From the NCBI GenBank assembly GCA_907163375.1, contig CAJQUW010009323.1, positions 620,001-684,000 of the forward strand: a DNA stretch of 64,000 bases. The letters run 5' to 3'. The position numbers were made by a program, and so were the translations under genes. This document shows, one piece after another, positions 58,597-64,000 of the stretch. The notes under the pieces are model-generated. The model did no database searches and was not told the origin of the DNA. It saw only the letters and a program-made list of their open reading frames with translations. Numbering within the stretch: the first letter of the stretch is position 1; each line of letters opens with the position of its first letter. This stretch comes from Prostheceraeus crozeri (lineage: Eukaryota > Platyhelminthes > Polycladida > Euryleptidae).

Positions 58597-58758
58597 TTGA
58601 AAAGTATGAGAAAAAACGTCTTCGGATACCATGTTCTTATTTTATTGTGCGACGTTTCACTCACCGAGCTTAATCATGCACAACGCAACAGTGAACGAAA
58701 CGTCGCACAATAAAATAATAACATGGTATCCGAAGACGTTTTTTCTCATACTTTTCAA
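58597..58758. repeat. near-perfect palindrome of a PLE-type tail (62-bp arms)
   Basis: 58597-58658 and 58697-58758 are inverted copies with one mismatch in 62 (TTGAAAAGTATGAGAAAAAA, CGTCTTCGGATACCATG, TTATTTTATTGTGCGACGTTTC). The 38-nt centre includes CACTCACCGAGCTTAATCAT. The arm sequence GAAACGTCGCACAATAAAAT resembles PLE termini. It would form a very stable cruciform or hairpin. Confidence 0.85.
58645..58683 (-). ncRNA. hammerhead-like fold in the palindrome
   Basis: The minus strand reads TTGTGC - ATGATTA - AGCTCGGTGAGT - GAAAC - GTC - GCACAA. Stem I is a perfect 6 bp, stem II can form GCTC/GAGT, and GAAA and GUC are in the right places. The conserved box deviates from CUGANGA (AUGAUUA) at two key bases, so it is probably inactive. 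Confidence 0.35.
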
Positions 58759-59409
58759 TGGAAGTGCAGTCCATGAGAAGCAAAAATGCAACGAATAAAT
58801 CAATTTGAAAATCAGTTAATGCATAAAAAAAAGTCCTGCAAAAAAAGCCGGTGACACACACGATAAGCCATACGCAGTCACCCAGTTGAGAATCCTTGGG
58901 CGATAGTCTTCAATAGAGCCGACGTTGTGTTGCAACGCATCATTCTTTATGCTTACTATGCTGTATGCTCTTACAAAAACTTAAGAATTTTATTTCTTCT
59001 TCTGCCTGCTTGTATCACTTGTCATAACAAAAATCTTGTCAAAATGATACATGGCTTGTGGAGGATCGTGACGCCACTTGTGAACGATGGCTTATGGCTA
59101 ATTCTGTGTGCCGTCGGCCTTTGATGATGCAAATTACTAGTGGATCTATGTCATATAATTCATCATTGAATATTATTATGATTAAAATTCATTACACTTG
59201 ATTTTAAGAATTAGGTCACACAATTTTGTTTTCACTTTTTTATTTGAACTCATTGCACTCTGCTCATTTTGTAGGAAGCGCGGCTGATACCGTCCGGGAT
59301 GCCGAAGACAGAGTTCCACTTTTAAAATTGTCCGATTATGAAAGGGTCATGAATTATTCAGCAAGAGTTATCGCTATTACTAATCATGTTATCATTGTCA
59401 TGCTACTAT
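58759..59409. other. no gene recognised
   Basis: AT-rich; no domain, splice-supported exon or repeat seen. Confidence 0.45.
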
Positions 59410-59477
59410 TATATATATATATATATAAAAAAAAAAGATAGAATGACCACTAGATTTCAAATAAATATAGTATATTC

Positions 59478-59518
59478 TGCCGATCGATTTCTGCCAAGTA
59501 TCTTGGCTTTTCAAGGCA
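59478..59518 (-). ncRNA. hammerhead-like motif, left copy of PLE-2
   Basis: Inverted copy of 60351-60391: TGCC - TTGAAAA - GCCAAG-ATA-CTTGGC - A - GAAA - TCGATC - GGCA. Confidence 0.4.
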
Positions 59519-59937
59519 AGCTGAATACAAATAATGTAGATATACAACGAAATTACTTAAAAATCAAACATCATTTAATGATGGTTTTAACAGAGAAATG
59601 AACATAGCTTCCTTCGAAATCCTATCCAGCAGAGTGGCGGTAGGAGGAAGCTGGTAGAAAGGAGAGAGGAGAGACATGTAAGATTTCTATTCACTGTAAA
59701 AGATTTCATAGTAGGAGAATTAGGAAACTGTATGGTTCTACCCGCAATGAGTACAGTATATCGCAACATTTACAGCGCTCCTCATTACAACGTTGTATGC
59801 CCGTAATAGACCTGCGGTTATTTTTGGATAGAATGGATAACAGAGATTTGGGTTGTCGGTAAGTTATGCAATAATTAATTAATTCAAAATACCTTACCTT
59901 TGCTGAGTTCTTTCAATAATTGCAAATTCCGTGCTAC

Positions 59938-60305
59938 TTATCGACAACCCAAATCTCTGTTATCCATTCTATTCTAATTCTCCTACTATGAAATCTTTTA
60001 CAGTGAATAGAAATCTTACATGTCTCTCCTCTAACATCATTTATAAGTTAGAGTGCGTTGGCTGCCTCAAATACTACATCGGACAATCGGGTGACTTACT
60101 TAGAACTGGTATTACTGTCCATAGACAGCACATAAATAATCAACATTATGCTATATTAAATGTGAGCAAACACATTGCCATGTGCGGCCATGGATTTCTC
60201 GCGGCTCCTTTCTACCAGCTTCCTCCTACCGCCACTCGGCTGGATAGGATTTCGAAGGAAGCTATGTTCATTTCTCTGTTAAAACCATCATTAAATGATG
60301 TTTGA
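59938..60305 (+). pseudogene. PLE-2 GIY-YIG endonuclease, truncated
   Basis: The plus frame includes MKSFTVNRNLTCLSS, NIIYKLECVGCLKYYIGQSG and DLLRTGITVHRQHINNQ, i.e. the GIY-YIG signature (IIYKL...YYIG) with CxxC, then HIAMCGHGFLAAPFYQL, RLDRISKEAMFISLLKPSLN and TGA. This is the compact PLE-type C-terminal endonuclease. The RT is absent on the 5' side. The minus-strand partner encodes the same MKSFTVNRNLTCLSS but jumps directly to the end, having lost the nuclease core. Confidence 0.8.
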
Positions 60306-60350
60306 TTTTTAAGTAATTTCGTTGTATATCTACATTATTTGTATTCAGCT

Positions 60351-60391
60351 TGCCTTGAAAAGCCAAGATACTTGGCAGAAATCGATCGGCA
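60351..60391 (+). ncRNA. hammerhead-like motif, right copy of PLE-2
   Basis: TGCC (stem I), TTGAAAA in place of CUGANGA, a perfect 6-bp stem II GCCAAG/CTTGGC with loop ATA, an extra A, GAAA, UCGAUC, and GGCA closing stem I. It lies about 45 bp after the endonuclease stop codon on the sense strand. The two core changes make self-cleavage doubtful, but the fold is clear. Confidence 0.4.
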
Positions 60392-60437
60392 GAATATACT
60401 ATATTTATTTGAAATCTAGTGGTTATTCTATCTTTTT

Positions 60438-60438
<1 letters not shown>

Positions 60439-60522
<84 letters not shown>
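60439..60522. repeat. (TA)n microsatellite
   Basis: About 84 bp of TA units with one C. A shorter (TA)n plus A-run stands at the opposite end of PLE-2 (59411-59436). Confidence 0.95.
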
Positions 60523-60523
<1 letters not shown>

Positions 60524-60954
60524 GTGTTATATATTATGTCATTATCATGTTAATCATCGATTATGAGTTCGTCTGAGACTTACACAAATCTAGCTACGTA
60601 CCGTGTAAAGACAGAAGCACATTTCAAAACAGGTATAGTGGGGCCTATTGGTACATTAATTGAAACATTGGTTAATTGGTCAATTAATTGGTACATTAAT
60701 AAAATGAAACATTAATTGTAAAGAGTTTGAGGATGATAAAATTTTCTTCGAAATCATAAAATCATCTTCGATGACGCCTTCTGAAATACTAGGCCTCTTA
60801 AACTTTTTCCACATTTCCTTGGTCACAGGCCCTTGTGACCTACTCATCATTAATTTTACTGAGAAATTTCGAATTCATAGAATGTGAACTTGTGTAACAA
60901 ACAGTCTTGAAAACGCTCGGCATCATTAGCAGCTTTTTGATACTCTACGTAGTA
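60523..60954. other. no gene recognised
   Basis: Contains a small local repeat (GGTACATTAATT / AAACATT..AATTG near 60650-60720). Nothing else seen. Confidence 0.45.
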
Positions 60955-62515
60955 CAGTCCGTTTCATAAAAAGTGGATCATCCTAAAATTTGACTAAATA
61001 AAACATAAGTATGATACAGAAAGCATTTTTCATGTTATTTCATGTCCCTAATATATTTAAATGTCCTTATATAATCTGATAAGCCATGATACAGTAACGG
61101 TTCTTAAGAAGCTAATATTTTGTGGCCCTACTCTTATTGTCAATGACATTACCAATTCGTCTAGGCATTGATTCGGTGATATCGTTGATTTTTGACTGAT
61201 CTAACGTTCTCCACTCTCTTTTTAACAGTGACGTAAGTTGTGATACGCCATCTGTAGATAGCAGTGAACGACGAACGTTACGTTTTAGAATACTCCATAC
61301 ATTTTCTATGGGATTCAGATCAGGAGAACGAGCTGGCCAAGATAATGTCCTAAGCCCTAATTGAGACTTGAATAAGTTGACTCTACTACTCCTGTCACAC
61401 CGTAGCATTATCATCCATAAATAACCAAGTCGATGGATCACCAAGTTGATCTGTCATTTGGCCAATGTTCATTCGTAAAACATTCACATAGCGTTCAGAA
61501 TTCATGGTTCGTTGCTGTATGTGAAGTTCAGAGCGGCCATTGGTCCAAATGCCAGCCCAAATCAGTAGAGTCGCACCACCTTGTACCCGGGGACGATGTA
61601 AATGTCTCGGAATTTCCTGATCAGATTTTATCCATAATCTCAATCGACCATCACTATCCTTCAGACGGACTGATGTCTCATCAGACCAGACAACCCGATC
61701 CCATTGATTTCGCCAGTGACAATGACTCATTGCCCATCTGAGACGTCTTTTTGTATGCTGATCTGATAATTCGATCTGAGAGGGCTTCTTACAGCTCTTG
61801 AAATTCGACTCAATAAGTCTTCTACGAATAGTGGACTTAGAAATAGACGAGTCTAGTGCATAGAATATAACGAGTCTCAGTTAACGAGAGACTTGGATCA
61901 ACTTTAACAAATCTCAAAATTAGGCGGTCTCTACGTAGCTTGTAGGTCGCAAAGAAAACCCTGGTTCTAGCAAGGCTGACACTTTGCCTTTTGTGAATGC
62001 GATCTCGTTATTGTTCATTTGTGCTTTGTATTGTTTTCAACCGGTAAGAGATAGATTTCTAGCTGAAAGCAATCAGGAGTGCTGCCAACACCACCGCAAC
62101 GAAGTCAGGAAGCTATGGAACATGAAGTCCAGTTAATCACATGTAGCAGTTACATTATTGTTGATGAATAGTGGTGCTATACTGGCTCTGATTGACCGAC
62201 TTTCTTTATTTTTGTTTTGCTTGATAGCTTTTGGCTTGTAGAACAACATATTACATAACAAAGGAAACAATTTTATAAGAGTGATGTTCGATTTTGTGTA
62301 ACATTGCTAAATGAAGATCAAATTATCTACTACTTTTTTATCTATAACATGAAAACAACTCAATATTCATGCTTGAAATTTCCAACAATGATATTAGTAA
62401 GCACAACTGACATATCTTCCAAATTTCAGAGAAATTCGTTCAAGTTTGGCGGAGTTAGACGAAGTTGAAGTTAAGGCGATGCCTAAGGGTGATCCATTTT
62501 TTATGAAACAATCTG
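60955..62515 (-). mobile_element. Tc1-like transposon, decayed, 1561 bp
   Basis: The TIRs are CAGTCCGTTTCATAAAAAGT (left) and CAGATTGTTTCATAAAAAAT (right, complement), both continuing GGATCA. TA flanks on both sides (60953-60954 and 62516-62517). The transposase is on the minus strand with several lesions. These TIRs and this transposase differ from the other two Tc1 elements in the window. Confidence 0.88.
61112..61866 (-). pseudogene. Tc1-like transposase, frameshifted
   Basis: Minus strand: STIRRRLIESNFKSCKK and QHTKRRLRWAMSH (DNA-binding region, N-terminus incomplete), then DRVVWSDETSVRL with the first Asp, WLFMDDNAT with the second. A frameshift near 61405 follows, then LSWPARSPDLNPIENVWSIL with the Glu. 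It ends TESMPRRIGNVIDNKSRATKY and TAA. Upstream of 61866 the frame is further broken (remnant LILRFVKVDPSLS near 61920). FMDDNA and WPARSPDLNPIENVW place it in another Tc1 subgroup than the element at 43165. Not functional. Confidence 0.88.
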
Positions 62516-62517
62516 TA

Positions 62518-63063
62518 TATTTTCGATAATTATCATACACACAGTGAAGATGCCTTTGTTTGACATCGTAGAGTATGTTGCGTGAAGAACCAAGTCAGCT
62601 GATGTTCAGTTCAAAATTATTATCTTTCTTTAGGCAATATATTTCGATCTCTACTGATAGATCGTTAGACAAGTTAATCATATCCTAGGTAAACAAGAAA
62701 TTCAAACATGTAAACGAAGTAACATAGAATTGACACAAGTGGCAAGTAAAGGCAAAGTCTATAGCTAGGAATTTTTATAGCTAGGAAGTTTACACGAGGT
62801 CTAATTCAGTGAGTCAGTATACACCTGTGACGGTGTACGCCATCTGAATAAGTCCTTTTTTCCCAACTGAGAGTGCATTGTGGACGATGTGATGAATAGC
62901 TACTGTGAGAAGGACTACGTTCATCTGCTAGTCAACACAGTTGTTCATAGTTCCTACGCAGAAATCATCACTCGGGTCGCTTCTGTCTCAGGTAGCGAGT
63001 GCTTACAACTGGAAATGACGGTTTGCTGTGTTCCTGTATATCGAAGTGGGTGCAGTGCAGGGA
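62518..63063. other. no gene recognised
   Basis: No domain or repeat seen; open frame 62880-63125 has no motif. Confidence 0.45.
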
Positions 63064-63145
63064 TGCGGAGTCGGAGTCCTAGAGTCCTATCACTTTTGCA
63101 AAGTATCATTTTGTCTATCAAATGATAGGACTCAGGACTCCGGCC
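63064..63145. repeat. imperfect palindrome of a GGAGTC motif
   Basis: GCGGAGTCGGAGTCCTAGAG then TCCTATCA at the left pairs with TGATAGGACTCAGGACTCCGGC at the right, with a 30-nt loop. A further copy CCGGAGTCGGAGTCCTATCA lies at 63785-63804. Confidence 0.7.
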
Positions 63146-63499
63146 TATAATTTAGACCCGAAATATAATACAAACAAATTAGTTATCCTCGTGCATAGCT
63201 GTCACTGTCTTGATGTCAACTTTCTCCGTCAACCAAAAGTACAGAGACACTGCTGCATGCAAAGCTTGTAATAGTTGAGTGAATGAACCATGACAGTGGA
63301 AAATAGATTGTTTTTTCACTCGGGGACTTAGCAGAGAAGACAAGTCTTCCTAGCCTCGATCACACCTACGCACCAAAGGTCACATCAGAGACAAAAATGA
63401 AATACTAGTTTGTTTGAAAACATTGCCTCTTACCCTCACGTTAATCGTATGTGATGCCTCCTCCAAAGTGCATATTAAAATCGAAAGTGTACTCACATT

Positions 63500-63585
63500 T
63501 TTTGGAGAAGGATGCGGAACTTTCCTGGAGAAGGAAAGTTCTTTTCCTGGAAAAGGAACTTTTTTGGAGAAGGATGGGGCCTGGT
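63500..63585. repeat. GGAGAAGGA-type imperfect repeat
   Basis: TTTTTTGGAGAAGGATG, TCCTGGAGAAGGAA, TCCTGGAAAAGGAA and TTTTTTGGAGAAGGATG follow each other, with AAGTTC/GGAACTTT partly self-complementary. Simple degenerate tandem repeat. Confidence 0.6.
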
Positions 63586-64000
63586 AAAGATTGGAGAAAA
63601 ACCGTGTGAAGCACACATCACTCAAATGCCAAGATTTAATTAAAGATGTGCATAGCTGTTGAGCTTTTTTTTGACGATGAGATATAATTGATACAGCAAT
63701 GATCACTAAAAATAGGTTCAGGTAAGCCAATTATGATCTATGATGTAGGTTACCATTTTTTAAAAGCGGCTAGGATTATATACTTGCCACCCGGAGTCGG
63801 AGTCCTATCAAAATGATGCAGTGAAACAATAAATGATCCTCGAAGCCGACCTATGACATTCTATCGATTTCCTCGTAATAAACCTAATAAATCAATTTGG
63901 ATCAAAAGCATCCTCGCCGACAGTACTATAAGACCTGCAGCGTCTGTCATTTTCCCTGACTACTTTGAGTCCTGACAACAGTTTCCATCATCTATCTTAC
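63586..64000. other. no gene recognised
   Basis: A minus-strand open frame reaching 63730 begins with a hydrophobic stretch (AYLNLFLVIIAVSII) but its first codon is TTG and it runs through the simple repeat, so I do not call a gene. Confidence 0.4.

Larger units (their letters stand above)
59410..60522. mobile_element. Penelope-like element PLE-2, fold-back ending in TA repeats
   Basis: The right copy 59938-60455 (plus) and left copy 59428-59856 (minus) are inverted relatives that together form a head-to-head pair. Shared blocks: 59810-59856 with 59938-59975, 59665-59722 with 59985-60030, and 59440-59665 with 60215-60450. The left copy lacks the segment corresponding to 60032-60214 (the GIY-YIG core). 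The right copy lacks about 95 bp corresponding to 59723-59815. Both outer ends run into A-rich and (TA)n sequence. Each copy carries a hammerhead-like motif. Confidence 0.8.

Noticed and set aside
63380-63730. Minus-strand frame with a signal-peptide-like N-terminus
   Set aside because: It starts at TTG, runs through a simple GGAGAAGGA repeat and has no downstream motif.
1-64000. CRISPR arrays, bacterial operons, phage or plasmid features
   Set aside because: No regularly spaced repeats with unique spacers, no prokaryotic gene organisation; coding evidence is intron-bearing and animal-type.

Overview
The window looks like nuclear DNA of a marine invertebrate animal. It is AT-rich, coding sequence comes in short exons flanked by GT/AG splice sites, and there are no operons, ribosome binding sites or CRISPR. 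The transposon mix (Tc1/mariner, hAT, a TTAA-flanked THAP element, Penelope-like GIY-YIG retroelements, LINE reverse transcriptase, many long-inverted-repeat elements) is typical of non-vertebrate metazoans. Frequent short words such as TAGGCCTA, ACCGGTA and TACATGTA would suit an echinoderm or hemichordate, but that is a weak inference and no species is claimed.

Only one host gene is well supported. It lies on the minus strand between about 58.5 kb and 48.1 kb: four separate Kunitz-domain exons (58289-58483, 54299-54478, 50944-51123, 49119-49286) followed by a C-type-lectin-domain exon (48130-48397). All five acceptors, and the donors of the four Kunitz exons, are in phase 1, so the modules are symmetric and can be shuffled. 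Neither the signal-peptide exon nor the terminal exon was found. The residue at the expected P1 position is His, Asn, Ser and Gly, so classical trypsin inhibition is unlikely.

Most of the rest is mobile DNA and its debris. Left part (0-17 kb): several non-autonomous TIR elements (822-1787, 11077-12026), a LINE reverse-transcriptase relic split by a MITE (9175-10410), a tRNA-Thr-like/SINE pair, and a TTAA-flanked Kolobok-like element (14656-16527) carrying a broken THAP domain and, on the other strand, an intact P2X7 C-terminal (ballast) domain gene. Middle (18-30 kb): a Penelope-like element (PLE) folded back on itself (18632-19944), a Tc1 element split into two fragments with its C-terminal part inverted (24136-25573), a second PLE (25728-26728) interrupted by a 202-bp MITE, and a 974-bp fold-back element built of degenerate tandem units. 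Then (32-47 kb): an hAT element with a perfect 8-bp target duplication inside an older repeat (34507-37032), an apparently intact Tc1 element (43165-44590), and fold-back repeats. Right end (59-63 kb): a third PLE as a fold-back ending in a TA microsatellite, and a decayed Tc1 element (60955-62515).

The most unusual theme is that every PLE-related piece here is arranged as an inverted pair or sits inside one (the copy at 15.2 kb, inside the Kolobok element, is the exception). Each carries a short motif with hammerhead-ribozyme geometry: stem I, CUGANGA-like box, stem II, GAAA, (N)UC, stem I'. Two of the motifs keep the complete conserved core. PLEs are known to encode hammerhead motifs; the variety of copies and their fold-back setting make this the best candidate for follow-up.
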